A stretch of 64,000 bases of DNA from Portulaca oleracea (lineage: Eukaryota; Streptophyta; Magnoliopsida; Caryophyllales; Portulacaceae). Shown here piece after piece: positions 1 to 14,600 of the stretch (its first letter is position 1; every line of letters starts with the position of its first letter). The DNA lies in assembly GCA_029582165.1 (NCBI GenBank), contig CM055892.1, positions 5,757,254-5,821,253 on the forward strand, given 5' to 3'. Made by a program: the position numbers and the translations under genes. The notes below the pieces were generated by a model. That model was given only the letters and a program-made list of their open reading frames with translations. It searched no databases and was not told the origin of the DNA.

Positions 1-829
1 TCACATCTGCGAACAGGAGCATCCACACTCCTTCTGTATGCATGACAAAACCATCTTAGTCTATTTTCTCAGGTTGTCCTCAATAGTAGCAACCCCTAAC
101 TTGGTGCAACAAACATTGTTCCTAATCTATCCAATTTGCTGAACCCACAAATCTTTTCTCATATTTATGTATGTATGTATGTATATATATATGGGAACGA
201 ATCCGGTAGGAAGGTGAAAATGATCGATCTAGGCCCTTAATTTTGGATCCCGATGGATGAAATTAATATCACCAATGAAATTTTAGAAACCGTCACACAT
301 GTGGCAAACTAGCAATTGGGTTGTATTATGGGAAACAATCGATTGTGCACTGCGGGATTTTAGGAAGTTGCGGGATAGTTGAGATTTTATTTATTTTTTA
401 AAGCAAACGTAATAATGTATAGAGGGGGGCAATAAATATATTACTTGTGTGTTAGAGGAGAGATAATAATTCAACCAAGCTAAAAGCCCCGACGAAGTAG
501 GGTTTTCAGGGAGAAACTCGAAAGAACGCCATTGAAGACCACTCAAAGACTCCATTAAAGCCGCTGATTCATCACCGAACCTTCTTAGATTGAAATTTCA
601 TAGTCATGAATCACATAGCCAAGTTTGGATGGGAGAAACTTAATCAAATTTCAAGACCTGTTCAAAAATCCATTGAATAGATTGGGTTGCAGACCACATA
701 AGGTGGAGTTTCAAGTGATGGCAGTTCAAAATTGAATAGTTGATAGCTTTCTACAGGTCGGGGAGGGTCTTTTGGAGTGGGGGGGGGGGGGGGGGGGGGG
801 GGGTTGTAGGTGATAGGTTCAAAGTGTGG

Positions 830-1690
830 ACAAATTTGTGAAGTGTGTGCTCACGTTGGGTATATCTAAGTATAAGTTGTCAGTCCACACTACCTAGTAC
901 CTAATGAATGTGACCACAATAAAATTCATGTCTGACCACACTACTCAGAGTGTGGTCATGTTGGGTATATCAATTGTGGGTAAATTTATGTAGTGTGTGG
1001 CCATCTTGGTTATATCAAAGTATAGACAAAAGTTTTATATAATGTGGTCAATTGTGTAAAGATTGGCATTGTCTGACCACAGTACTCAGTGCATATGACC
1101 ACAATACTCAATGCATATGACCACAATAACTTGTAGTAGCCAATTTAGTATTTTGAGGAAGTATTTGTACGACGTTCATTAAAGAGTTATTTAAGTATAA
1201 AAGTGTATATGACCACAATAACCTTTACCTTTTATATAAGTCCATATTGTCCTCCTTTGCATTGTCCGACCACACTACTTAGTGCATATGACCACAATTA
1301 AATATAACTTATAACTAAGTACAAAATGTATGTCCACACTGCAGGGATATGAGAACATAGTAACATTCACCTTATATATAAGTCCATATAAGACCACACT
1401 ACTCAGTGCATATGACAACGACAACATAAAACTTACATTTAAGTATAAATTATATGTCCACACTACAAGTTGTATGTGACCACAGTAAAATTCATGTTAA
1501 TGGATGGTAATGTATGTCCACACTGCAAGGGATATGTGAACACAATAACATTTGACATTATATTTAAGTCCATATAAGACCACACTACTCGGTGCATATG
1601 AGCATGACAACATAAAACTTGCTTTGAAGTATAAATTATATATGTCCACACTGCAAGATGTATGTGACCCCAATAAAATTCATGTTAATG
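830..1690. repeat. Diverged tandem repeat array, unit about 188 bp in its right half
   Basis: Phrases such as GACCACACTACTCAGTGCAT, TATGTCCACACTGCAAG and ATGACCACAATAA recur. The clearest full-length units are 1,275-1,463 and 1,463-1,651, about 188 bp apart. The left part (830-1,260) contains the same phrases in shorter, scrambled units. Short open frames on the minus strand here are by-products of the periodicity, not genes. The repeat was not recognised as any named family. Confidence 0.75.
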
Positions 1691-1728
1691 GATGACAATT
1701 TGAATCACAATTACTCACATCAATGGCT

Positions 1729-1729
<1 letters not shown>

Positions 1730-1774
<45 letters not shown>
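1730..1774. repeat. (CT)n microsatellite
   Basis: An uninterrupted TC dinucleotide run of about 44 bases, followed by a C run. Confidence 0.95.
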
Positions 1775-1776
<2 letters not shown>

Positions 1777-2115
1777 CCCTAGTGTCAACGTACAATTTAG
1801 GGAAATAAATCTCTACAAATTAGCATTGGATAAAATCACGTTGTTTAGCTCTCCCTATTAATCTCACAATCGACTCACTTGGAATAATATCTAAAGTGTT
1901 TGACAAGTAGGAATGGTTTTTGAAGTGCTTGAAAACTTGGAATAGTTTTTAAAGTTTTCAAAATAAGCCTACCATTTGGAATAATTTTCAAAATAAGCCT
2001 ATCACTTGGAATAATTTAAAAAGTTGTTGACAATTTGGAATAGGCAAAAGTTGAAGCTTACCAAATGGAATTTCCCTAAAAAAAAATCAATAGATAACAT
2101 TTGTCTCTGCTAAAG

Positions 2116-4156
2116 ATTCCAAGAATGTTAAGAAAGGCTGAAGACCTTCTGCATATTCCCATATACAGTTTGTGGGAGTTCTCGGCAGTTTCTCTTTTTT
2201 TTTTTTTTTTGGGGGGGGGGTGGGTTGGTTTCATTTATAGGAAAAGTTTCTGGTTATTGCTCTGTCTGGGCTTTGTCTCTCTGGTGGTCAACGAAATCTG
2301 GTCTTATTTTCAAATTCTGTACTGTGCCATTTTGGTGGTTTGATGCCTTCTGTAATGGTTGAGGGACTGTTCATGTTCCAAGTGTACCTCCTCTTTTCTG
2401 TCTGCTCTGCTGTCTGATAGGCTTTTCCACTATCTTCTGTCTGCAATCACACTTCTTACAGACTGACATGATGCTGGCCATTTTCGTGCCTCACTGTTAC
2501 TGTTTTGTTTAAGTTTCTCAGGTCCTTTTGATGAGAGAGTCGCTAGTGCTGCATCTGACAAAAACGTTGCCACAAAAAATGAACCAAACCAGCTGCAGAG
2601 AGAATATGGAGAAACATGTGATCAACAACATTCTTATGTCCTTGATGTATGTAAGCTCTTGTTTTAATTTTTTAACTTCTTTTTTATTTTTTTATTTTTT
2701 TTAATGCAAGACACTTCAAGACTTAGTAGCCAGTGGAATTGCAGGATGTATCATTGTCGTCCAAGAAGCCTAGAGTCAAGAGGAAGGCAAGTCACGGAGT
2801 GTCTACTTCTGCAGTGGTTGATCCTCGTGCACATGAGGGTAAGTTTAGTATTTCCATAATGGTGGGTAAAATAAGCATATTTCATTCCTTTCTGGTAGTA
2901 ATCTTAAACAAAAGGCTGACCAAGTGACGATTCTTTTCAGATGCTGTGGTTGGGCGTTTCTGTGATGTTCTGGAGGGCTTTTGTAGTAGGGCTGAAATCC
3001 CTGGGGAGGAGCAGGATGAAGCAGAGTGGTTACAGATGCCTACTTCTGACATTAGAATGATTGTGAATGAAGTATTGTCTATCCGGACGGAGAAAATGTT
3101 ACATTTGGTTCCTGTAGACCATCTTGTAAGACTATTGAAGGTTCTAGACCATCAGATCCATCGCGCTGAAGGCCTTTCAATTGATGATTGCGAACATGTA
3201 AGTAATTCCATATTGTCCTCGGGGTTGGTGAATACATTGTGGCATATTTTATTAGGCAGTCCGTCCTGAGAGATTTGCTAAGGGTTCACACTTTCCTAGC
3301 TTTCTTGAGAAAAATCTTTTGAGCCTGTCCTGTGCATTCCCTCATTTAGAGTATCATGTTGAAGATATAGTAACCTATCATATTTAATATTGGGAAATTG
3401 GATTCTAATAATACAAACTTTTGGCCATATAAGATTAATTATTATGAACTTTTGATTTGGTGATAAATAATACGAACTTTAACCCCATGTTGCTCTGAAC
3501 AGTAGGCCACCGAGTTAAGTTGAACTTAATTCGGCGGCAGATGACGTGGTGGTGGAGAAGGTGTGACTGGGTTTTGAGTTTTGGGGGGGTCGTCACACCT
3601 TCTCCACCGCCACGTCATCCGCCGCCGGGTTAAGTTCAACTTAACTCGGTGGTGTAGTGTTCAGAGCAACATGGGGTTAAAGTTCGTATTATTTATCACT
3701 AATTTAAAAGTTTATATTATTTAGTCTTATATGGCCAAAAGTTCGAATTATTAGAATCCAATTTCCCTTTAATATTTTGTTGTCTTTACTGTTAGAGTTC
3801 TGCAATGTAAGAATTAGATTTTGGTAGTAATTTGTAATACCCTTTAAGATTACATAAAAAAATTTATGTGACGCATAGATGCATGAAGAATCTCTTGACT
3901 GAGGTCCTTGGCATGTTTTGTTAACCACTGAAATTGTTTGGGTTATATAATTTATTAGACTTTTGGACTAGAGATGGGATGCCACAATTGTATAGTTTTG
4001 TTGTGACACTGAAGGGTTGTTGACTTGCGCAGGGATGTGGGTTAAAATTTGTGACTAATTTACTAGTCGAAAATATCAATTTATAAATGAAATTTAATAA
4101 AAGAAAATACCAAATCTACACATGTTAACATGTTACGCAGGGAAACTCAAATGGTC

Positions 4157-4199
<43 letters not shown>

Positions 4200-5587
4200 A
4201 CCCCTTTCTTTTGTGTGGAGGGGAGGGGAGGGGAGGGAGAAATTGACTTCATGAAGAAGCAAAAGTTTGATCATAGGATTGTGTTAAATTTTTAAGATTT
4301 ACATGATTTGGCTTTGCGGATTGGTGATGATATTCATTGGGATTAGACTTTTGTGAGAAGTTTTAATAATTTGGAAGAAGGTAATATTTGTAGTTTGTTG
4401 GCTTTGTTTGCTGAGAGGATGATCTTGTCTCATGGTTACAACGAAATGGTTAGGCTTCATGATCCTAAGGGGTCATTTCCCAGTAGGAGTTTTTGCACTA
4501 TGTCTTTTTGGGATCTTAAAGGATAGGAATTCCCTACCAAGTGCATTTGGAATTCTATCTAAGGCACCCCTAAAGCTTGTTTTGTTTCTTGAGCTGCTAC
4601 CAAAAGTAAGATTCCTACAGGCTACAGTGGGCAACTGGACATGGTTAAAAGAAGAGGTTTTAGTGGTCCTAGTAAGACTTCAATTTGTTTTGAGGAGGAA
4701 GATCAGTGATCTCCTTTTGTATTGTGTGTGGGTCTCTTTGCTTTGGCACCTAGGCCTCTTTTTGATGGGGATTAGTTGGGTCCAAACTTCTAGAGTGAAG
4801 AATGTGGTGGTGGCTGGGAGGAGAAGGATGGAGAAGTGTTGGGTCCCATGGAGTTTGGACCGTTGACTATTTAGTGAGCTACTTGAAAGGAGAGAAACCA
4901 ATGAATCTTTGACAACAAAGGGTTACCCCTTAATGATTTTATGCTCTACTTTTTGAGAATGTTCTATAGTTGGGACTGTTGTTCTTATGGGCGATAGTAA
5001 TTTTTGTTGGATTTTTGTTGATACTGTCATGATTGAGAGTTGGATAGCATACTTTTTTGTAGTTGCCGTTCTGGGCATGAGAGACATCCCCTTGGTGTCC
5101 TTTCAATATATATCTTTTGATTACTTGTAATTTTTTTTTTAAAAAGAACCTTGTGTTATTTGGGTCTGTCCTAAGACAGCTGATGTTCAGTTACCTGTTT
5201 ATAATCATTGCAGTCAGACTCGGATGTTTCATTGGTTTTCTGCGCTTTGGAGTCCATTCATGCTGCTTTAGCAGTGATGGCTTATAATGACATGCCAAAG
5301 CTACTGTACAAGGAAGAGGTATGTGTACTTTTACATATAGTACTGGTCCCGTAGCTCCCTTTAGCTAAATGCTATAATTCAGAATTGCAAAGTTCAATAC
5401 AATTTAGCACTAAATGGTGATACTTTTCGTGCATAGAATATAGAAAGGATACTCGAGTTCACCAGACGTCAGGTGATGGACATAATGTTAGCATGTGATC
5501 CGTCTTATCGTGCTTTGCATAGGCCTGCTGATAACGATATTGCTGAAGGTATGTGACTTTCGGAAGTTGTGTTGACCATGTTGTGTG

Positions 5588-5618
<31 letters not shown>

Positions 5619-8600
5619 TTTTTTTTTTTTTGTTGATAAGCAAGCAAAGGATATAATTAATGGATACCAAGTGGATGTGAAGCATTTACTAAAGGAGGCA
5701 ATCTCTAAAACTCACAAAGCCTCACACTCCTATGCTCTCTATAGTCAACTTATCAACAAAATCTAAGAAGGCGACCTTTGTATGATCATCAATAACTTTA
5801 CACCAACTAAACAAAGTTTCTCAAAAAACTAAGCTTAAAATTCATTTGAAGTTCTAGTCTTGCCCTAAGATATCCCAGAACTTCTCAAACTACTCATGAT
5901 AATGTATTTGAGGACTTATTTTTCCACTGGGTTTTAACATGCTATGCACTGCTAAGTGCTGAGTTTAGCTTGATCTTTGGGATTGAAGTTGCTGGAGACG
6001 AGGCTAGCTTAAATAGTATTGTGTGGTGCTGTTAGGAGTCATTGGTGCAATTAACATATATTGGTCATTTGTTGTTAGTTGATGAAATTAAACTCTCAAT
6101 GTTCAGGGGAAGATGATCCAGATGATGATGTCGAGTATGGTTCTGCAACCAAAAGACGACGTATAGCAAAGACAGTGAAAGTGAAAAGGTCATCAAACAG
6201 GTACTTCCTGATCATTGGGTCTTTTAGGATTATTGGCTTCAGAGGGGTGGTGTTGGGATTTGGGAACCCATACCTGTTACCATTGGTTTTGTTTTGTCTG
6301 ATCATCCTAGAGATTTCAGTCCTTATATAGAGCTTCTGTTTCTGGTTTTCAAAACTTTCTAGTTATGTCTTTGAGAAGAGTCTCATTCTATGTATGGTGT
6401 TGACTTTCTAGGATTTCAGCTACAGTGAACACTGCATGTGAGAAACTTTGCTCTGTTCTTGGCTTCCTGAAGGATTTGCTGCTAATAGTACGCCTCTCAG
6501 ACAGCTGCATCTTGCAGCTTGTGAAAACTAGCCTGTCAACATTATTGGTTGATAACGTCCAACTCTTGCAAATGAAGGCCATGAGCCTTATCAGTGGGGT
6601 ATTAGATATTTTCTCTTGTTTGCTGTTTACACGAGGCTGCTATTGTCTTGAGTGTTTTTAAAAATGCCTTTGTTCATAAGTTACCTATGTTATCATTGGA
6701 GCTGCAGATATTCTATGCATACATGCAACATAGGAGTCATATTGTTGAAGAAGTAGTTCAACTCCTGTGGAAGTTGCCATTCTCGAAGCGAGCAGCCAGA
6801 GCTTATCATTTACCTGATGAGGAGCAGAAGCAGATTCAAATGATAACTGCTTTATTGCTCCAGTTGGTCCTTCATAGTGCTAATCTCCCTGAAACTTTTA
6901 GGCAAGCATCAAATAACAGTGCCATATTTGAAACTGCTATTGAAACAAATTACCTAATTAAATGCAATGAAGCAGCCACAGAAACTTGTGTTTCATTCTG
7001 GACTCATGTCCTTCAGCGTCTGGCTAGTGTGAAAAGCCAGGATGCGTCTGAGGTGAAGGTGATAATAGAGAATCTTGTGCTAGATCTCCTAACTACGTTA
7101 AATCTGCCCGAGTACCCTGCTTCGTCCCTCATTCTGGAAGTAAGAATTCCACTATATATCCTTATTGCTTGGTGCCTTCTTCCACATCTAACAGATAGTC
7201 GCTGGCAGGTTCTCTGTGTTTTGCTACTTCAGAATGCAGGCCCGAAATTGAAGGATGTATCTGTACGCTCTATGGCAATTGATATACTTGGTACAATTGC
7301 AGCAAGGTTGAAGCGTGATTCTGTTGTTTGCCATCAAGAGAACTTATGGGTTGTGCAAGCATTACTAGCTGGAGAAAATACAAATGAAAGTGAACCTAAG
7401 GGTACATGCTCTGTTTGTATGGATGGGGTAGCTGAAAAGTGTTTAGTGGTATGCCAAGGTTGTCAGAGGTTGTTTCATTCTACTTGTCTAGGAGTCACAG
7501 AACATGACATCTCTAATCGTGCTTGGCACTGCCCATTATGTGTTTGCGGTAAACAACTTCTAGTGTTACAATCATACTGCAAATCTGAAATGAAGGATGA
7601 CATCAAAACCAATTACAGCAGGTCAAAAAAACCTTCTGAACCTTCCGAACCTGCTTCCACAATGGAAATTGTCCAACAAATGCTTTTGAATTATCTGGAG
7701 GACATTGGTTCTTCTGATGATCTTCATCTTTTTGCTCGCTGGTATGTATTAAAATTTACTTTTACATGTTCTCGCAGCATTTAAGTTTTTCTGGTAATGG
7801 CCGTTGTTTACAAGTCTCAATATGTATAGGATCTCTGATTTCGGTAAAAACAAGGATATTTGAAAAAGTTTTTTTTTTAAAAATGTTGAGACAATGATTG
7901 CCTTGCTGATATCTTCAGTTGTCTCGATGGGACTCTTTTGAGGAAGTCTCTTCTGGAGATGGTTCGATGGTATTTCTTGATGAGAAAGTTTGTATCTGAG
8001 TCAACCTTTCAAGGTCTCTTGCCTCTCTTCATCTCCCATACTCCCAGGGTCCTGTCTTAGATAAATGATTTTCTTGCCAGCTAATCTTGACGATCCCTGG
8101 TCCTATGAAGCATATTTCTTTACCTGGGAGGCACCTTTGGGCAAAATTTGATATGTCGAATTCTCTCAATGAAGGGAGAACATAGTCAAGAGGCGCCACA
8201 CATCTTGGGGATTAGAAGTCAATTGATTACTTGCTACTTCACTGATAAGCTCTTTAGGAGTTTGCTTTTGCTAAATTGGAATTGCTTGTTTGTAAGAATA
8301 ATTGAATAGCAAAATGCGGATTATTACTCGCAGAGATAGAAATTGGAGATCTTTGATGGTTTTGAAACCCTTTACTGAAACAAATGGCAGGTTGATGGAA
8401 AATTTCTATTTTTACATTTTTTCATTTTTTGTGTGATATAAAATCATCTTTATTCAGGTTTCATAGGTGCAACCTGTTTTGCAGGTAGCCTTTTATGATT
8501 CATGATTTGATCTTTTTGTAGGATGCATCCCTAGCATTCAGTTCTTTTGGTTGTTCTGCCAAAAAAATTGACTTGTGGAAGAAAAAAGAAAATTTTAATT

Positions 8601-11600
8601 AAATGCTAGTTTTGTGTCTCATCCCACCTATATCTTCAATTATTACATTACCATAGCTTTTTCTTGCTAAGGATCATCAAGGACATGCAATGCTGAGGGT
8701 CCCTAAAGTTTGGAGTTAGTCACGAGCTTTGCAATGATGGTGGAACAGTGCATTTATGACTGGTCATGCCAATTATTTTGGACTAATGTAATAAGAAACT
8801 ATGATAACAAATCTGATAATTACAAATTAATGGTGAAAAATTCAAGAATGCTTCGGCTAGGCTAAGGCATGTTATAGTACCATGTCTGTTTTTCTGATTT
8901 GTGGACTTTGAGTACTCAGCTGTTTTCCCTGCATAATTTATTTCTTATCTGTATCACCTGTGTTGTCCTTATAGCTGTTTATACATTTACAGGTTCTATA
9001 TTTGTCTCTGGTACAAAGATGAACCAAAATCTCGGCAACAGTTCAGCTATCGTCTTGCAAGATTGAAATCCAAAGCAGTAATCCGCGACTCAGGGTCCTG
9101 TTCATCACTGTTGAAAAGAGATTTCATTAGAAAGATAACTTTGTGTCTGGGGCAGCATAATTCCTTCTCCAGAGGATTTGATACAATTCTTGGGATGCTT
9201 CTGGTTAGTAATTACAGAATTGTCTTTTTTTTTTTTTAATTATTTTATTGTTTAGAGTAGTTAGTTTTGACACAGTAATTCATTTCAGGTTAGTCTCAGG
9301 GAAAACTCACCTGTGATCAGGGCCAAGGCATTGCGGGCGGTAAGTTGGATTTTGAATTGTCTGTTTTTATTTGAAATGGCTTTTACCATGTTCTCCCTGT
9401 TTTTCACGCAAACTGATCATGGAGTGCAAATTTGTACCGGGGGGATCATCTAATGGTTCAGCTGACTAGCATTGTTTTTCTTCTGACCAACTTGAGCAGG
9501 TTAGTATAATTGTGGAAGCTGATCCGGATGTTTTACGTGATAAACGGGTGCAATTAGCTGTTGAAGGCAGATTTTGTGATTCTGCAATATCTGTCAGAGA
9601 AGCTGCACTGGAACTTGTTGGAAGGCATATTGCATCACACCCTGACGTTGGATTGCAAGTGTGGATTTTATGTGGCTCTTTTTTAGTTTGGTTCTTTTGG
9701 TCACCCTCTGTAGTTTTCTTAATATTGTTTCCTTTTTCTGGGCAGTATTTTGAAAAAGTTGCTGAGAGGATCAAAGATACAGGAGTTAGTGTTCGAAAAC
9801 GTGCTATAAAAATTATCAGGGATATGTGTACATCTAGTGCTGATTTTCCAGAATCTACCCGTGCTTGCATAGAAATCATGTCTCGGATCAGCGACGAAGA
9901 ATCAAGTATTCAGGTAGTCGATGTCCTGGGTTGAGAGGTCTTGCAGATCTAATGTGCATTCATGTGAATTACCCGTCTTCTCTTGTTTTATTAGGGCTGG
10001 ATGACGTCTTTGCTGGAGTGTATGCTATTTCTTTTGTGTAATTGTTTTTAGTGACTTCTATGTTTCATTTTTTTTCTTATAAAAAAAAGAAAAAGAACAA
10101 GGGGAAGTGGTAAGTGCCTTTGCTGTATACATGTTTTAAGAATATAAGCTGGAAAGGATGTCCAGGCTTGGGCGAGGAGGCATGAGGTGAGGGTAAACAT
10201 GATTTGGATGTGCCTTTCTTTTTTCCTCCAAGTAAGTAAAGTGAAAGTAAGAATTATCATTTCATAAAAATTAGAACCGATGAAGTTTAATAGCATTCAC
10301 AATGTTAAACTAGATGGTTAGATGTACTCTAATGTTTCCTCTGTGGATGGGTTAATTCTTCACTTCTATGAAAATCTTTATCATGAAGAGAAGCCAATGA
10401 TGCCTTTTCTAGGTGGGATCTTGTTTGACTCTGCAAATCTTGATGATGCTATGAAACTTGTTAGAGATTTTGGTGCAGGAAGTCTAGAAGGTAATCAATG
10501 ATTTGGGCTACCCAAAAGCGCTTAGACAGGATGGTTTCAATATAGCTTTTGTCAGCATTGGATTAAGGGCAAACTTATGGGTCCTTTACAGACTTTCACA
10601 ATGAAGGCATTTTCTAGAAAAGTTGGAGTGCTACTTTTATTACCTTGGGTTGTTTGGTCAGTAGTAATACGACAATGGGAATTGGATTATATGGGAGGAG
10701 TTCAGAATTGGAAGTGTGAATTCATAAATAGTTCTTAAGTATCTATATTTGTTTAACCCTATTCTAACCCCACATACTAAACATGGGATTTATAAGTTTT
10801 GTAATTATTCCCACTTTATAGTCACATATACCAAACAAGGAGGGTGGCAATTTATATTCCAAATCTCATTTCTCATTACCAAAATTTCTAGTCCTTTTTA
10901 AAATTCTCATTAGGTTGATAGCCATTATGTTGGTTGTACATAACTTTGTAGGAAGCTTTATATGCATCTGATCTTTTCATCCTATTATTAGTATATCTTA
11001 TTTTCCTATCAAAAAAAGTTCTTGTTGCATATATTGGCCTTGATTCCCAAAGTTGTCGCTGCTCATGACAGAGGAACTTTTGAGTCACAATAGGAGAGGT
11101 AGGAAGATTGCTGGCTATGTGGGTTTCCAGTCATTGCCAAAGGGCTATGATTGACAACCAATAGGAACATGAGATGTTGATTGGTCTTGGAATTACATCT
11201 GAAGATTACTCCTTTCTGCTACAGGCAGGCAGCAAAGAGGAGTGATAGTGAGGTAAATACAGAGGCCTGGCTGGAATACTTTGGAGAGCAACACAATGTT
11301 GCTTTGTTGCTTTGTCATATGAAGAATTTAGGCTTTGCTTTTTAAGAATCTTGCGTAGATGGAGTCTTGTTCTGAATTGTGTTCTATGAGTCCCTTAGTT
11401 GAAAAAAGTCTGCCCGGGGCGCAAAAAATCCCAAAAAAGCCTTGGGCGCACCCCGTTGTGCCTTTTAACATCGAAGCCTAGCCGTGTACAAAAAGCGCGG
11501 GCTTTTTGGGCTTTTTGTGCTTTACTGCGGGGCGCAGGGCCCAAACCTCATTGGGGCTTTTTGTACCTTAAGTTGCTGTTGCTTTCCATCGCCTCCAGAT

Positions 11601-14600
11601 AAGTCTCCTTTTGTCATCTTCTGGTCTCGTCCTCCCTCTCTCTTTTTAACTTGTCTGGCTAGCTTTCTCTTCCTTTTCTACTTATTCCTCTCTCTTTCGT
11701 CTTCTTCACCTTTTCTTCTTCCTTGGTGGACTTCTTTGTTAATCACATCTCTATCTTTTTTTGGTAATTAATACTCCAGCTTCCTTGTCTATTTTTTCTG
11801 GGTTTCTAATGTCGTGCCTTGCGTACGAAAATCCCGCGCCTGCACTTCAAAGCTTGTGCCCTGAGCCCGAGGAGCCTTGGCACTTTTTTGTGCTTCACAC
11901 TCTTTTACTCTATGTCTATGACCTGTTCCACGTTTTGTAGATCCATTTATTCAGGATTGCTTGAGGGCAGGATGATTTTTTTATTGCCTCCCCTTTTGTT
12001 TGTGGTTGTCCACTTTCCCCTATGGGTCATGATAATGCAATTTTGATTCTTCATCTAAGAAAAAAGGGGAGCAGGGGGTCGGTATTGAAGCCTACGTTAC
12101 ATAAAATCATTTTACCTTTAATGCCCTTGTTGTAATTGGACACTCAACACTCGGCACTTGAGATGGTCATGGACCCCTGAACTTTCTTTGACAAAATATG
12201 TAACAGAAACCCAAAAAATTACAGTATCTCACTTGACACCCATGTCAGACCATTCTTCATGTGTATTGCTGAGTCTGAAGAACAAGATAGATGTGGTCTT
12301 GCCTGTTGATTGCTGGACAAGGCACGCTTCTTAGTGATCGCATGATAACTTGTGTAATGCATGCGTCTATCATGTGCCATATTAAAATAAAAGATCTCTA
12401 ATCCAATTGGATCATCTGCTTTGTGTTGTGCAACTTTTGTGTATTCATGTTCTGAGAGTTTCATCATGACACATCCGTATTTCTTGTTTGGACTTCTTTC
12501 TGGAGGTCATTCCTTTTAAAGGCTTCTTGTTTTGGTGCAGGATCTTGTTTGCAAAACATTTTATGATTTCTGGTTTGAAGAACCTGCAGTGAGACAATAT
12601 TTCGGGAATGATAGTTCTGTGCCATTGGAAGTAGCCAGAAAGACGGAACAGATGGTTAACATGTTGAGGAAGATGCCGAATCACCAACCTCTTGTCACTA
12701 TTATTAAGCGCAACTTGGCTCTTGATTTCATGCCTCAGACAAAAGGAATGGGGATAAGTCCTGTATTACTAGCAACAGTGCGCAAGCGTTGTGAGATGAT
12801 GTGCAAGTTTTTACTGGAAAGAATTTTACAGGTATGATTAGGCTCCTTATGCTCTGATATGAAGACTTGAAACTGCCATTATTTACGGTCTGATTTTTAA
12901 TAGGTAGAGGAAATGAATCTTGATGAAGGGGAGGTGCGGATACTTCCTTATGTGTCAGTGTTGCATGCCTTTTGTATGGTGGATCCATCACTTTGTGCAC
13001 CTACATCCAATCCCTCCCAATTTGTGGTTACCCTACAGCCGTATCTCAAGAATCAGGTGTTTTATCTTGCAGATACTATTAGTATTTGTTTTCTTAGTCT
13101 TTGGTTGTGTAGTTGCTTTGCACTCCTGAATGTTGTGGCTTCTTTAACTTTTTATTACTCCATAGAAAGATTGCCCAGTACAGTAGATATAAATCTTAGC
13201 TCTTATACAGGCCACACAAGCATTGATTTTGACATTATAGTATTATACAGTGCTAGTTTAGTAAGGTTTCTCGTCTTTATGCATATAGCATGCTTTCATA
13301 TATCAGAAAAGAGAGCAATTTAATGATTGTTCGGAAAAGGGAGCAACTTAAGTCACCCAAGCTTTTTGGTGGCCCTTGCTAGATCAACCTTATTATTATT
13401 ATTTTTTTTTTTTTTGAATTACTACGTCTGTCCCATATTACTTGGCTCTTTAGCCAAAATTTAGAAAACCACTGAAGTGGTTTAGTTGGGTATTGTATTA
13501 CATAAAAAGTTGTGAAATATTAGTATTAAATTAGTTTTACTTCTTTCTCTCTTTGACTTTTCTCAAATTGTGTAAGAAAACTAATAAAAAAAGTAGTTAG
13601 TTGGAAAAAGTAGCGTTGTAATTATAAAATGACACATATTACAGGATAAGAAAAGTTAGTTAAAGTGACAAGTATTATGGGATGGAGGTAGAACCTTTTT
13701 TTTTTTTTTTTCTATGTATCTGTGCGTCAATTAGGACATAAAAACATACCTTTTAGGGCGTTGGCTTTCTTCTAAGCTTTATTATTGATGCTTAAGCGTA
13801 TCGTGAATAATTTGTTTGTTCTTGTGGGAAGGTTGATAATCGAATTAGTGCTCAGCTATTGGAAAGTGTCCTCTTCATTATTAATTCTGCCCTTCCTTTG
13901 CTCCGGAAGCTTCCTGAAAGTGTTGTTGAAGAACTTGAGCAGGATCTGAAGCAGATGATTGTTCGGCATTCGTTTTTGACAGTTGTAAATGCTTGCATCA
14001 AGTAAATATACTTACCATTGCTATATGTTCTGCTCATTTCTTCTCTTATCATTCATTCAGTAGTAGCTGCTACATCTGAGTACTTGTAAATGGTGATTTA
14101 AATCACTTAATAGCTGATAGATAAGGAACATGAAGCATAATACTGACCTAGATGTTAGCAATTATGAGGCAGTAAAATCTGAATTTAAGTAGATTTATTA
14201 CAAAGCAGATTTACTTGCACCAACTGAGTTATGGAGGTGTGGCCTAGAAATATGAGTAGATTTGTCTTGTGCAGTACACCATGTGGCCAACTTACTTGCA
14301 CTAGATGAGATATGGAGATGTGATTCAAAGTCCAGGAATGAGCACCTTTCTAAGGAGCATTCTTCAATTAAGTGCAACCCTTCGTTCAACAAGCTCGGGA
14401 TATGGTGAGAGTGTGAGACTAATTTGTGTAGGGTGACTTCTAGTGTTTGTTGGGGTGACTACTTGGTAGTCTTATGATGAGCTTTTTTTTTTTTTTTTTT
14501 TTTTTGGGGAGGGAGAGTTGTGCCTGATGTGCAATTAAACAAAAGTTCCCTTATTTTTGATATGTAGTCAAAAGATAATGAAAGGAGTCAAAGGACACCA

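Larger units (their letters stand above)
1..2115. other. Non-coding DNA upstream of the first visible SCC2 exon
   Basis: No coding exon could be supported here. Because the first visible SCC2 exon begins at an acceptor-like site (2115/2116) and the protein is ~100-150 aa short of the usual plant SCC2 length, this stretch is probably an intron or the 5' part of the gene (inference). It contains a 25-base G run at 779-803, a tandem repeat array (separate entry), a (CT)n run, and AT-rich sequence with short repeated phrases around 1,890-2,050. Confidence 0.5.

Noticed and set aside
4432..4866. 144-codon plus-strand frame as a host gene
   Set aside because: Neighbouring frames show the L1 zf-RVT region across frameshifts; the frame is part of a dead LINE.
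5459..5766. Lys- and Phe-rich frames near the CTT/T run
   Set aside because: Low-complexity shadows of a simple repeat next to an SCC2 exon.
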